From an uncultured Paraburkholderia sp. (GTDB taxonomy: Bacteria; Pseudomonadota; Gammaproteobacteria; Burkholderiales; Burkholderiaceae): a stretch of 64,000 bases of DNA. Location: contig CALNWN010000009.1 in the NCBI GenBank assembly GCA_940746715.1, positions 124,001 to 188,000 on the forward strand, given 5' to 3'. The notes under the pieces were generated by a model. It searched no databases and had not been told where the DNA came from. It saw only the letters and a list, made by a program, of their open reading frames with translations. The position numbers were made by a program, and so were the translations under genes. Positions 35,856-44,931 of this stretch are shown here, in pieces; within the stretch, counting starts at the first letter, position 1; each line of letters starts with the position of its first letter.

Positions 35856-36800
35856 ATGTCCGACGAGACGAGACAAGCCCGATCTCCCGGTATGCTCGCG
35901 CAGTTGCTGACCGGGCGCCTTCGCGCAAGGCTTGCGGCGGGCGTCACGCATCTGACCACCGGCAGCGGCCCGACGCTCGACTATTCATCGCCGCCCGGCG
36001 ACCCTGGCCTCTTCGGTCCCGACTCCGTGTGCTGGAAAGTGCACGCCGACTTCACCTCGATGATGACGGGCGGCATCAGCGCGTTGCTGTTGCAAGCCTT
36101 GCATCCGCTCGCGCTGGCGGGCGTCTGGGACCACTCCACGTTTCGCACCGACATTCTCGGGCGCCTGCGCCGCACGGCGACGTTTATTGCCGGCACGACG
36201 TACGGCAGCCGGCACGATGCGCTCGCGCTGATAGAACGCGTGAAGCGCATCCACCTCGGCGTGAGCGGTATTGCGCCAGACGGCCGGCCGTATCGCGCAA
36301 GCGAGCCTGCGCTGCTGACGTGGGTTCACGTCGCCGAAGTGTCGAGCTTCATGACCGCGCATCTTCGCTATGTGAATCCCGCGCTTCCAGTTGCGGCGCA
36401 GGACCAGTATTTCGCGGAAACCGCGCGCATCGCGCAGATGCTCGGCGCGTCGGATATTCCGCGCTCGCGCGCCGCGATCGACGCTTATCTGCTGGCCATG
36501 CGATCCGAACTGCTCGCAAGTGAACGCACGCGCGAGGTCGTCCGGGTGCTGAAGCATGCGCCGGCGCCGAGCGCCGCGATGCGCCCCGCCGGCGTGTTGA
36601 TGTTCAATGCGGGCGTCGATCTTCTGCCCGACTGGGCTCAGGCGATGCTGGGGTTCGAGCGTCACGCGCTGATGCGCCGTGCGGTGGCGCGACCTGGCGT
36701 GCGCGCCGTCGCACCTGTTATCAGATGGGCGCTGGTGAATGGCGTGTCGAAGCGGGCGCGCCGCCGGGTTGCGGCTAAGCCTGAGGGCGGCTCACGCTGA
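35856..36800 (+). CDS. DUF2236 (MpaB/latex-clearing-like) oxygenase family protein
   Basis: 314 residues, helical. The family signature is visible: VCWKVHADFTSMMTGGISAL, LLQALHPLALAGVWDHSTFR and TWVHVAEVSSFMTAHLRY, where conserved His and Arg residues bind heme b in characterised relatives (latex clearing protein, MpaB). The substrate is unknown. ATG 35856, 46 bases after ruvB. Intact. Confidence 0.8.
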   Translation: MSDETRQARSPGMLAQLLTGRLRARLAAGVTHLTTGSGPTLDYSSPPGDPGLFGPDSVCWKVHADFTSMMTGGISALLLQALHPLALAGVWDHSTFRTDILGRLRRTATFIAGTTYGSRHDALALIERVKRIHLGVSGIAPDGRPYRASEPALLTWVHVAEVSSFMTAHLRYVNPALPVAAQDQYFAETARIAQMLGASDIPRSRAAIDAYLLAMRSELLASERTREVVRVLKHAPAPSAAMRPAGVLMFNAGVDLLPDWAQAMLGFERHALMRRAVARPGVRAVAPVIRWALVNGVSKRARRRVAAKPEGGSR

Positions 36801-36870
36801 GCTGAGCCGCGCCGCGCCGTGTGGTCCCGCGCGTAGCGCGTGCGTGGCGTGCGTGGCGTGCGTTGCATGA

Positions 36871-37542
36871 TTAGCGCCCCGGTTCCGGAACCTTCTTGAA
36901 ACTGTCGTCGGCGCTGGGCGTATCGAGATGCGATACGTCGCCCCACGACACGATCGTCGCGCGGCCGTCGGCGAAATCGACCACATTCACGCTCGTGTTG
37001 AGCAACGTGTAGTCGCGCGGGGCATCCAGCGACAAACCACATGCAAAACGCCGCACGCAATCCAGCACGCCGCCGTGCGCAACGCAGGCGATCCGGCCGC
37101 CGGGATGCGCGGCAACGAGCGGCTCGATGGCATGCAGCACGCGATGGTAGAACACGCGCTGCGACTCTCCCTCCGGCGGTGCGAAGCCGGGGTCGCGAGT
37201 TTGCCAATGCGCGTATTCGTCCGGGAAACGCTCGGCGATTTCATCGCTGTCGTGGCCCTGAAACGCGCCATAGGAGCGCTCGCGCATGCCTTCGCGCAAC
37301 AGTACCGGCAAGCCGAGCGCGTCGGCGATCGGCTGAGCGGTTTGCCGCGCGCGCTGCAGGTCGCTCGAATAGATCGCGTCGAGCCGCGCGCCGTTCCGCA
37401 CTTCGGCGGCGATACGACGCGCGAGGTGTTGCGCCTGGGCAAGACCCACCGCCGCAAGCGGAATTTCGATATGCCCTTGAATACGCTTGATGCGGTTCCA
37501 GTCGGTCTCGCCGTGCCGAATAAACAGGATCTGCGCGGTCAT
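36871..37542 (-). CDS. Histidine phosphatase family protein (phosphoglycerate mutase-like)
   Basis: 223 residues with the phosphohistidine motif FIRHGETDWNRIKRIQGH, the second Arg in SSDLQRARQTAQPIA, catalytic Glu region MRERSYGAFQGHDSDEI and second His in CVAHGGVLDC. The family includes GpmB, CobC and other broad phosphatases; the true substrate is unclear. Third gene of a minus-strand tyrS-dtd-phosphatase operon (66 bases after dtd). Confidence 0.88.
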   Translation of the reverse strand: MTAQILFIRHGETDWNRIKRIQGHIEIPLAAVGLAQAQHLARRIAAEVRNGARLDAIYSSDLQRARQTAQPIADALGLPVLLREGMRERSYGAFQGHDSDEIAERFPDEYAHWQTRDPGFAPPEGESQRVFYHRVLHAIEPLVAAHPGGRIACVAHGGVLDCVRRFACGLSLDAPRDYTLLNTSVNVVDFADGRATIVSWGDVSHLDTPSADDSFKKVPEPGR

Positions 37543-37608
37543 GGGATCAGGGTGGACGCTGTTCGCCGGTTGTGCCGAGCCGCTATTGTCGCAAGAACCG
37601 CGCGGAGC

Positions 37609-38079
37609 TCAGGCGTTGGTCTGCAGCCAGAACGTGACGGGCCCGTCGTTGACGAGCGAAACCTGCATGTCCGCGCCGAATTCGCCCGTCTCGACGATGG
37701 GATGCTTCGCGCGCGCCGCCGCAACGAAATAGTCAAAGAGGCGCTTGCCTTCGTCCGGGGGCGCGGCTGGTGTGAAGCTCGGACGCAGGCCGCTGTTGGT
37801 GTCCGCCGCCAGCGTGAATTGCGAAACCAGCAGCAAGCCGCCCGCGCGGCCCGCGCCATCCAGATTCTGTACCGACAGGTTCATCTTGCCCGCCGCGTCG
37901 CTGAATACGCGGTAGCCGAGCACTTTTGCCAGCAGCCGGTCGGCCGCAGCCTCGGTGTCGCCGCGCTCGGCGCAGACGAGCGCGAGCAGGCCGGCGTCGA
38001 TCGCGCCCGTCACGCGCTCGTTCTCGCCGTCCGCGACGCGCACTTCGGCACGCCGCACGCGTTGAATCAGCGCGATCAT
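37609..38079 (-). CDS. dtd: D-aminoacyl-tRNA deacylase
   Basis: 156-residue homodimeric proofreading enzyme that hydrolyses D-Tyr-tRNA and related mischarged tRNAs. The active-site motifs LLLVSQFTLAAD (SQxT) and VNDGPVTFWL (the Gly-Pro region) are intact. It follows tyrS by 43 bases, a sensible pairing since DTD clears D-Tyr-tRNA made by TyrS. Confidence 0.95.
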   Translation of the reverse strand: MIALIQRVRRAEVRVADGENERVTGAIDAGLLALVCAERGDTEAAADRLLAKVLGYRVFSDAAGKMNLSVQNLDGAGRAGGLLLVSQFTLAADTNSGLRPSFTPAAPPDEGKRLFDYFVAAARAKHPIVETGEFGADMQVSLVNDGPVTFWLQTNA

Positions 38080-38122
38080 CGGACTGCCTCCGGCTTCGAC
38101 ATTCGGATCATGGCCTGCAGGC

Positions 38123-39373
38123 TCACGCAGTCAGCGTGACGCGCGCAAAGCGGCGCTTGCCGACCTGGACCACGTATTCGCCGGCCTCGACTTTCAGGCC
38201 CTTGTCAGACACCGTGGCGCCGTCGATCTTCACGCCGCCCTGCTCGATATTGCGCAGCGCTTCGCTCGTCGACGACACGAGGTTCGCCTGCTTGAGCAAC
38301 TGGCCGATGGCAAGCGGTGCCCCGGCGAGCACGACCGCCGTAATGTCGTCCGGCACGCCGCCCTTCGCGCGGTGATTGAAGTCGTCGAGCGCGCGCTCGG
38401 CGTCGGCTTGCGAATGAAAACGCGCGGCGATTTCCTGCCCCAGCATCACCTTGAAGTCGCGCGGATTGCGGCCGGCCTCGGCCTCTTTCCTGAACGCTGC
38501 AATCTCGTCCATCGGACGGAACGACAGCAGCTCGAAGTAACGCCACATTAGCGTGTCGGATATGCTCATCAGCTTGCCGAACATATCTATCGGTTTTTCG
38601 CTGATGCCGATGTAATTGTTCTTCGACTTCGACATTTTTTCGACGCCGTCGAGCCCTTCGAGCAGCGGCATCGTCAGAATGCATTGCTGCTCCTGGCCGT
38701 ACTGCTTCTGCAACTCGCGACCGACCAGCAGGTTGAACTTCTGGTCCGTGCCGCCGAGTTCGAGGTCGGCGTTCAGGGCCACCGAGTCGTAGCCCTGCAT
38801 CAGCGGGTACAGGAATTCGTGGATCGAAATCGGCACGCCGCTCTGGAAACGCCTGGTGAAATCCTCGCGCTCGAGAATTCGCGCGACCGTGTAGCGCGAC
38901 GCGAGCTTGATCATACCGTCGGCGCCGAGCGGCATCGACCATTCGCTGTTGTAGCGGATCTCGGTCTTTTCGCGATCGAGCACGAGCGCGGCCTGCTCGA
39001 AATAGGTCTTCGCGTTCGACTCGATCTGTTCGCGCGTGAGCGGCGGGCGCGTGGCGTTGCGGCCCGACGGATCGCCGATCAGCGAGGTGAAATCGCCGAT
39101 CAGAAAAATGACCGTGTGACCGAGGTCCTGCAACTGTCGCATCTTATTTAGCACGACCGTGTGGCCGATGTGGATGTCGGGCGCGGTCGGATCGAGCCCG
39201 AGCTTGATGCGCAGCGGCGTGCCGGTCGCCTGGCTTTTCGCGAGTTTTTGCGCGAATTCGTCTTCGATCAGCAATTCGTCGACGCCGCGCTTCGTGACGG
39301 CGAGCGCGTGGCGGACTTCGTCGGTGATCGGAAAGACGGGGGCGGGGTTCGGCTTGTTGGACTCGGTGCTCAT
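38123..39373 (-). CDS. tyrS: Tyrosyl-tRNA synthetase
   Basis: 416 residues, class I synthetase of the TyrZ type. HIGH box in APDIHIGHTVVLNKM, KMSKS in VEKMSKSKNNYIG, and a C-terminal S4 RNA-binding domain (GGVKIDGATVSDKGLKVEAG). Start ATG 39373. First gene of the tyrS-dtd-phosphatase operon. Its promoter would lie in 39374-39611, shared with the divergent anmK; I see no clear consensus elements there. Confidence 0.97.
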   Translation of the reverse strand: MSTESNKPNPAPVFPITDEVRHALAVTKRGVDELLIEDEFAQKLAKSQATGTPLRIKLGLDPTAPDIHIGHTVVLNKMRQLQDLGHTVIFLIGDFTSLIGDPSGRNATRPPLTREQIESNAKTYFEQAALVLDREKTEIRYNSEWSMPLGADGMIKLASRYTVARILEREDFTRRFQSGVPISIHEFLYPLMQGYDSVALNADLELGGTDQKFNLLVGRELQKQYGQEQQCILTMPLLEGLDGVEKMSKSKNNYIGISEKPIDMFGKLMSISDTLMWRYFELLSFRPMDEIAAFRKEAEAGRNPRDFKVMLGQEIAARFHSQADAERALDDFNHRAKGGVPDDITAVVLAGAPLAIGQLLKQANLVSSTSEALRNIEQGGVKIDGATVSDKGLKVEAGEYVVQVGKRRFARVTLTA

Positions 39374-39611
39374 GCTGGAAACGTGAAGTCGCGAAAAAAA
39401 TAGATTGTCCCATAGATGCGCGCCGCCGCGCCCACCAAAGCCGTGGCGGGCGCGCCTCTACGTGGCGATTGGCACGCCGCGCGCAAGTTCAAGGCCACAC
39501 GGCCGCTTCATATTCGAGCGCGCTTGCGTCGATAATCTGCTACAACCTTCGCAAACGAGCGATCAGGAATGAGCCGTGAATCCGCAACGAATCATCGACA
39601 GGAGCAGTAAC

Positions 39612-40742
39612 GTGGCGCAAGACTCCGCAGACGGCGTCTATTTTGGTCTGATGTCCGGCACGAGTATGGACGGCGTGGACGGCGTGGCCGTCCGCTTCGC
39701 CGAAGGCAAGCCGCCCGTCGTGCTGGCGGAGGCGTTCGTCGGTTTCGCCGCCGGCTTGCGCGAGGCGCTGTTCGCGCTGCAACAGCCGGGCGCCAACGAA
39801 ATCGAGCGCGAGGCGCTCGCGGCCAACGCGCTCGCCACGCGGTATACCGTGTGCTGCCATGAACTGCTGCGCGGCTGCCACGTGTCCGCCGCCGAAGTCC
39901 GCGCCATCGGCGTGCATGGGCAAACGGTGCGGCATCGGCCGGAAAAGGGTTACACGCGGCAGATCAACAATCCCGCGCTGCTCGCCGAGATGATGCATAT
40001 CGACGTGGTCGCCGATTTCCGCAGCCGCGACGTCGCCGCGGGCGGCCAGGGCGCGCCGCTCGTGCCGGCTTTTCACGCGACGGTGTTTGGCGCGAAAGAC
40101 GAGACGCGCGTGGTGTGCAACCTGGGCGGCATCAGCAGTATCACCATTCTGAACGCGACCGGCGGCGTGCGCGGCTTCGATTGCGGGCCGGCGAACGCGC
40201 TGCTCGACGAGTGGGCGCAACGTCATCTCGGCAAGCCATTCGACGAGAATGGACAGTTCGCGGCAAGCGGCCAGGTGGACCGGTCTCTGCTGAACGCGTT
40301 GCTCGACGAGCCGTATTTCGTCCAACAGCCGCCGAAAAGCACCGGCCGCGATCTGTTCAACGCCGGGTGGCTGGACGCGAAACTGCGGCCCTTCGCGGCA
40401 CTCCCGCCCGCGGACGTGCAGGCCACGCTCGTCGCGCTGACCGCGGTGACGGTCGCGCGAGAAATCGAACGGCATGCATCGGATGCAAGAGCGGTCTATG
40501 TCTGCGGCGGGGGCGCGCGCAATCCGGAGATTCTGAAGGCCTTGCAACGGGCACTCGAAGACAGCGGCGTAAGCGGCGTGCCGGTTATGACGACGGACGC
40601 GCTCGGTGTGCCGCCAAGCCAGGTCGAGCCGCTTGCGTTCGCGTGGCTGGCGATGCGCTGCATCGCGCGTCTGCCGGGCAGTTTGCCGGCGGTGACGGGG
40701 GCGAGCGCCGAGCGGGTGCTCGGGGCGATTTACCCGCGCTAA
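39612..40742 (+). CDS. anmK: Anhydro-N-acetylmuramic acid kinase
   Basis: 376 residues. Recycles 1,6-anhydroMurNAc to MurNAc-6-P during peptidoglycan turnover. ASKHA-fold motifs: GLMSGTSMDGVDGVAVRF (ATP/phosphate), GVHGQTVRHRP, CNLGGISSITILNATGGVRG and VCGGGARNPEIL. GTG 39612 (AQDSADGVYFGLMSG) follows AGGAGCAG and matches homologues; a GTG 36 bases earlier is less likely. Confidence 0.95.
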   Translation: MAQDSADGVYFGLMSGTSMDGVDGVAVRFAEGKPPVVLAEAFVGFAAGLREALFALQQPGANEIEREALAANALATRYTVCCHELLRGCHVSAAEVRAIGVHGQTVRHRPEKGYTRQINNPALLAEMMHIDVVADFRSRDVAAGGQGAPLVPAFHATVFGAKDETRVVCNLGGISSITILNATGGVRGFDCGPANALLDEWAQRHLGKPFDENGQFAASGQVDRSLLNALLDEPYFVQQPPKSTGRDLFNAGWLDAKLRPFAALPPADVQATLVALTAVTVAREIERHASDARAVYVCGGGARNPEILKALQRALEDSGVSGVPVMTTDALGVPPSQVEPLAFAWLAMRCIARLPGSLPAVTGASAERVLGAIYPR

Positions 40743-40795
40743 CGCCCGGCCCGCCCGGCGGGCGCAGGGTGGGCTTCCGCGCCCTGTCCGCAACA

Positions 40796-40825
40796 AAAGA
40801 AACGGGGCCGAAGCCCCGTTTCTTT
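40796..40825. terminator. Bidirectional terminator between anmK and erpA
   Basis: Perfect 13-bp stem AAAGAAACGGGGC (40796-40808) / GCCCCGTTTCTTT (40813-40825) with a CGAA loop, between convergent genes. Confidence 0.92.
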
Positions 40826-40854
40826 ATGCGAATACGCTGTTGTCTGCCTGGCCC

Positions 40855-41220
40855 TTAGACCGAGAACGACGAACCGCAGCCACAAGTCGTGGTGGCATTC
40901 GGATTCTTGATGACGAATTGCGCGCCGTTGATGTCGTCCTTGTAGTCGATCTCGGCGCCAACCAGATACTGGTAGCTCATCGAGTCGATCAACAATTGCA
41001 CGCCGCTCTTGTTCATGACGGTGTCGTCTTCGTTAACGGCCTCGTCGAACGTAAAGCCGTATTGAAAGCCCGAGCAGCCGCCGCCCTGCACGAAAACGCG
41101 CAGTTTCAGGTCCGCATTGCCTTCTTCTTCAATCAGTTGCTTGACCTTGTCAGCCGCTGCGTCGGTAAAAACGAAGGGGGCGGGCATCTCGGTCACGGGT
41201 GTGTCGGTGACTGCGTTCAT
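40855..41220 (-). CDS. erpA: A-type iron-sulfur carrier protein ErpA
   Basis: 121 residues. The three cluster-binding Cys are in [13 protein letters not shown] and the C-terminal CGCGSSFSV. ErpA delivers Fe-S clusters to apoproteins such as IspG/IspH and is usually essential. ATG 41220 has GGAG upstream. Monocistronic, with the terminator shared with anmK. Confidence 0.95.
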
Positions 41221-41441
41221 TCGAACTCTCCAGAAAACTTCTAACCGCTATTGTAGGGCTGATCTCAATATCGTGCTGAAGCCCACAAAATCAATGGGTT
41301 CTTACAGGATCCGCGCGCGACGGCGGCAGCGGGAGACGAATTGGCGCTCAGCGGCCGCCACGGCGAGGCACGGCATGAGGCACGGCGGCGGCGGCGCGTC
41401 GAATTGGCTGCGTCAGCATCCACTGGTCACGGCAAAGGCAT

Positions 41442-41477
41442 AAAAAAGCCGCCTTCGCGACAGCGTTGGCGGCTTTT
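41442..41477 (-). terminator. Terminator of rplM-rpsI
   Basis: Stem AAAAGCCGCC (41444-41453) / GGCGGCTTTT (41468-41477); on the minus strand the stem is followed by TTTTTT, 40 bases after the rpsI stop. The rest of 41221-41441 shows no gene. Confidence 0.88.
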
Positions 41478-41516
41478 GCTGCGTTCCGGCGATAAACCGG
41501 TTCGCACCCGAAACGA

Positions 41517-41909
41517 TTAACGCTTCGAGAATTGCTTGCGGCGACGTGCCTTGTGGAAACCGACCTTCTTACGTTCCACTTCACGAGCGTCACGCGTCAC
41601 GAAGCCAGCCTTCGACAGTTCCGGCTTCAGCGTTGCGTCGTAGTCCATCAGCGCGCGGGTGATGCCGTGGCGAACCGCACCGGCTTGACCCGTTTCACCG
41701 CCGCCCGTCACGTTGACCTTGATGTCGAACGTGGCAGCGTGGTTCGTGAATTCCAGCGGCTGACGCACGATCATCAGCGACGTTTCGCGCGAGAAGTAGT
41801 CGGCGATAGGCTTGCCGTTCACAACGATGTCGCCCTTGCCTGCCTTGATGAACACGCGTGCGACGGCGCTCTTGCGGCGGCCCGTGCCGTAATTCCAGTT
41901 ACCGATCAT
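41517..41909 (-). CDS. rpsI: 30S ribosomal protein S9
   Basis: 130 residues, with IGNWNYGTGRRKSAVARVFI at the start and the basic C-terminal tail ending RRRKQFSKR that reaches the P-site tRNA. Eleven bases after rplM, the standard rplM-rpsI operon. Confidence 0.98.
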   Translation of the reverse strand: MIGNWNYGTGRRKSAVARVFIKAGKGDIVVNGKPIADYFSRETSLMIVRQPLEFTNHAATFDIKVNVTGGGETGQAGAVRHGITRALMDYDATLKPELSKAGFVTRDAREVERKKVGFHKARRRKQFSKR

Positions 41910-41920
41910 GTGGGCTCCCC

Positions 41921-42349
41921 TTAGATCTCGAGCGCCTTCGGCTGTTGTGCCGAATGCGGATGCGTTGCGTCAGCGTAGACCTTCAGCTTCTTGATCATCG
42001 CGTAGCCGAGCGGGCCCTTCGGCAGCATGCCCTTGACCGCCTTCTCGAGCGCGCGGCCCGGGAAGCGTTCCTGCATCTTGCCGAACGTCGTTTCATAGAT
42101 ACCGCCCGGGTAGCCCGAGTGACGGTAATACTTCTTGTCAGTGGTCTTGTTGCCCGTGACCTTCAGCTTGCCTGCGTTGATAACGATGATGAAATCACCG
42201 GTGTCGACGTGGGGAGTGAATTCAGGCTTGTGCTTGCCGCGAAGACAGTGTGCCACTTCGCTGGCGACACGCCCGAGAACCTTATCCGTCGCGTCAATCA
42301 CGTACCATTCGCGCGCCACCTCATGGGCTTTTGCGGAAAACGTCTTCAT
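41921..42349 (-). CDS. rplM: 50S ribosomal protein L13
   Basis: 142 residues (MKTFSAKAHEVAREWYVIDA ... PHSAQQPKALEI), with the conserved GDFIIVINAGKLKVTGNK and PKGPLGYAMIKKLKVY. First gene of rplM-rpsI. A strong promoter lies about 120 bases upstream, leaving a leader of roughly 115 nt; in E. coli L13 represses its own mRNA through this leader, and the same may apply here. Confidence 0.98.
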   Translation of the reverse strand: MKTFSAKAHEVAREWYVIDATDKVLGRVASEVAHCLRGKHKPEFTPHVDTGDFIIVINAGKLKVTGNKTTDKKYYRHSGYPGGIYETTFGKMQERFPGRALEKAVKGMLPKGPLGYAMIKKLKVYADATHPHSAQQPKALEI

Positions 42350-42471
42350 GATCGATCCAAAAAATTGCTGCGCCCAATGTGTTGTTTTTTCCTGCTTGTA
42401 GTGCGCGCATCGAGGCGCGTGCAGGCTCTCCCTGTTCTTCCTCCGCGGGCGCGGATGCGGAAAAGGCTCGA

Positions 42472-42501
42472 ATTATAAAGGAATTTGCGACGTCAAGTCA
42501 A
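42472..42501 (-). promoter_or_regulatory. Sigma-70 promoter of rplM-rpsI
   Basis: On the minus strand, -35 TTGACT (42496-42501), an 18-bp spacer and consensus -10 TATAAT (42472-42477). It directs transcription into the rplM leader (about 42465 to 42350). Confidence 0.8.
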
Positions 42502-42611
42502 AATGTACGGGATTTGGCGCCGCAAGGTGTGGCCAAGGGGCAAAAAAGCGCCCCGCAACGGGCCGGCGCTCGTGCAAAAACGCGCACTCAAGCCCGGGCA
42601 AAGCGCAGGCG

Positions 42612-42698
42612 AAAAAAACCCGAACAAGTGGTTCGGGTTTAATCCACCAAAGGAGGAGGTGGAGGAGACAGTGGAGGTTGCGCACTGCTGCAACCGAT
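42612..42698 (-). ncRNA. Candidate small RNA (about 87 nt) with an anti-Shine-Dalgarno loop
   Basis: A complete transcription unit in the rplM-osmC gap, minus strand. The promoter at 42705-42733 predicts a start at an A at 42698. The RNA folds into a first hairpin (GGUUGC/GCAACC, 42690-42695 with 42676-42681), a second one (CCACC/GGUGG, 42658-42662 with 42644-42648) whose 9-base loop reads UCCUCCUUU, and an intrinsic terminator (AAACCCGAAC/GUUCGGGUUU, 42631-42640 with 42616-42625) ending in a U run. The linker between the first two hairpins is also CU-rich (CCUCC at several places). Exposed CCUCC loops pair with ribosome-binding sites in known regulatory sRNAs. No protein frame explains it. 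The family is not recognised. Confidence 0.7.
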
Positions 42699-42704
42699 GG
42701 AGCG

Positions 42705-42733
42705 ATTATATGAAGCATCCTTGTGCGATGCAA
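42705..42733 (-). promoter_or_regulatory. Sigma-70 promoter of the candidate sRNA
   Basis: Minus strand -35 TTGCAT (42728-42733), 17-bp spacer, consensus -10 TATAAT (42705-42710). Spacing and sequence are near ideal, and it points at the sRNA and terminator 95 bases downstream. Confidence 0.75.
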
Positions 42734-43033
42734 GAACATCTGCATTGCGAAATCGCATTTTATAATGTGGGGTTTGCGGACGCATCTGCCGGGATGCCCG
42801 CCGCTACACCGGCAGGTCAACGTTTCCCGACGCCGGACGTGGATCGGTTAAGGTCAACCCTTAAGTAAAACCCCCTAAATGCCCCGCACTATCCGAGCGC
42901 CGGCGCAACATGCCGCGCCGCAACACGCAAGCCGCCATTGCGCATAAATTTTCCGCCGAAGTCCCGTCGGGCGGACACTGGAAGGCCGGGCTACAATGCC
43001 GTCTCGATATTGCGCAGCGCGGTGGAGCACAGC
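42734..43033. other. Intergenic region upstream of osmC
   Basis: No gene seen. A plus-strand TATAAT at 42761-42766 has no fitting -35. The osmC promoter presumably lies here. Confidence 0.4.
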
Positions 43034-43456
43034 ATGGAATGCAAAGTGAGCTGGATGGGGCAAGACGGCATGGCGTTCGCGGCCGAGACAGGCAGCGGCC
43101 ACCTGGTCGCGATGGACGGCGCGCCGGAAGGCGGCGGCCGCAACCTCGCGCCCCGCCCCATGGAAATAGTCTTGCTCGGCACGGGCGGGTGCACCGCCTA
43201 CGACGTCGTGATGATTCTGAAGAAAAGCCGTCAGGAAATTGCCGGTTGCTCGGTCACGCTGAAGGTCGAGCGCGCCAGCGAAGATCCGAAAGTGTTCACG
43301 AAAATTCACTTTCACTTCACCATGACCGGCAAGAACCTGAACCCGGCGACCGTGGAGCGCGCGATCAACCTGTCGCACGACAAATATTGCTCGGCGTCGA
43401 TCATGATCGCCAAAACGGCCGAACTGACGCACTCGTTCGACATCGTGGCGAACTGA
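43034..43456 (+). CDS. OsmC/YhfA-family protein
   Basis: 140 residues, MECKVSWMGQDGMAFAAETG. The OsmC fold motif PRPMEIVLLGTGGCTAYDVV carries the first reactive Cys and HDKYCSASIM the second. OsmC/Ohr proteins are thiol peroxidases; the YhfA branch (with this GGCTAYDVV pattern) is less well characterised. ATG 43034. Followed by a terminator. Confidence 0.88.
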   Translation: MECKVSWMGQDGMAFAAETGSGHLVAMDGAPEGGGRNLAPRPMEIVLLGTGGCTAYDVVMILKKSRQEIAGCSVTLKVERASEDPKVFTKIHFHFTMTGKNLNPATVERAINLSHDKYCSASIMIAKTAELTHSFDIVAN

Positions 43457-43525
43457 GCATCGCGGTCGGCGCGCCCGGCGCGGTTCGGCCCGGGCGCCAA
43501 CGGGCGCGGCACGCGACTTCCGCGG

Positions 43526-43565
43526 AAAAAAATGCCGGCGCCTGAAAAGACGCCGGCATTTTGTT
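43526..43565. terminator. Bidirectional terminator between osmC and rnpB
   Basis: Perfect 12-bp stem AAAATGCCGGCG (43529-43540) / CGCCGGCATTTT (43551-43562) with A and T runs on the outer sides; it serves osmC (plus) and rnpB (minus). Confidence 0.92.
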
Positions 43566-43573
43566 GTGAGGTG

Positions 43574-43982
<409 letters not shown>

Positions 43983-43998
<16 letters not shown>

Positions 43999-44918
43999 GC
44001 GCCGATTTTAGCATCTGCGCGCCGGCCCGCGCGGAACACCGACTTATCGTCGTAAAAGCCCGGCCCCTCGTTCTGCCGCCAGCAGCCGGGGACGCCCAGC
44101 ACCGGAAGCGGCGCGAACAGCCGGCTCGTGAGCGCTTCGGTGCTCAGCAAAGCCGCGCTGACCGCCTCGTCGAGCCACGCGTCGCGCAAAGCCGCATCCC
44201 ATTCGAAGTAGGCGGGTGGCACGTCGACAATCCGCGCGTGGCCGGTGCAGGCCTTGAACGGCGCGATCAGCTTCTCGAGCAGCGCATGGCCGAAGCAGCG
44301 CACCTCGCAGCTCGCGCCCCACGCATCGCGCCGTTCAACGAACAGCGTGCGCCAGTCGAAGCCGCGCAGTGCGGCGCTCAAGGCCGGATCGGCCGACGCG
44401 AACAGCAGCGCGTTTTCGTCGAAGAGCGTCAGCGTGTCGCGCACTCCGCCGCGCGTCGGTCCGACGCCCAGCCGGTCTATGGCCGCCGACTGCCGCGCAT
44501 TCAGCGCCGCCTTGATGCGCGGAAACGCAAACCACATCGACGCGTTGAAGAAGTCGTGCAGATTGTGGCGCGTCGGCACGCAGCCGGTGGACGCGATATG
44601 CGCCTCGTAGGCGGCGCCGGGCGGCAAGTCGTCCTGCGCGATGAACGCAAGGCGCTGGCCGCGGCCCGTGAGCTGGCGCGTCTGCGCGGCGTCGGCATTC
44701 ATTTCGGCGAGCAAGGCGGCGTAGCTTTCGAGCGCCGCACGCTGCCAGCGCTGGCCGTGCGCGGCGAACTGCGCGAACCACGGCCTCGACCAGTCGATGG
44801 CGGCGAAGGCTGACGCGTCGGGCGCCAGCGCTTCATTTACGGCTCGCCGGCCCGGGCGCGAGCTTGCGCTCGCGTCGCGTCCGTGCGGCAGATCACGCAC
44901 GTCTTCGCGCTCCGCCAT
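43983..44918 (-). CDS. DUF3025 domain protein
   Basis: 311 residues of unknown function. Family pattern: AIDWSRPWFAQFAAHGQRWQ near the start, VPTRHNLHDFFNASMWFAFP and LTLFDENALLFASADPALSA, and a C-terminal VPGCWRQNEGPGFYDDKSVF. ATG 44918 (MAEREDVRDLPHGRD), 13 bases after pyrC, so probably co-transcribed with it. Its last codons run about 14 bases into the 5' end of rnpB. Confidence 0.8.
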
Positions 44919-44931
44919 CCTCAACCTCGCC

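Noticed and set aside
36838..36864. Three tandem 9-bp units gcgtgcgtg
   Set aside because: Short, intergenic, between two gene ends, no link to function; probably slippage in GC-rich DNA.
42379..42642. Plus-strand 87-codon frame upstream of rplM
   Set aside because: Overlaps the rplM leader and promoter in antisense and the sRNA terminator; Lys/Arg-rich tail with no family.
42761..42766. Plus-strand TATAAT as osmC promoter
   Set aside because: No acceptable -35 at 16-18 bp; kept only as a note.
42651..42768. Purine tract AAAGGAGGAGG as a ribosome site for a plus-strand small ORF at 42697
   Set aside because: The ORF has only 23 codons and lies too far from the tract; the minus-strand promoter, hairpins and terminator explain the tract better as an anti-SD loop.
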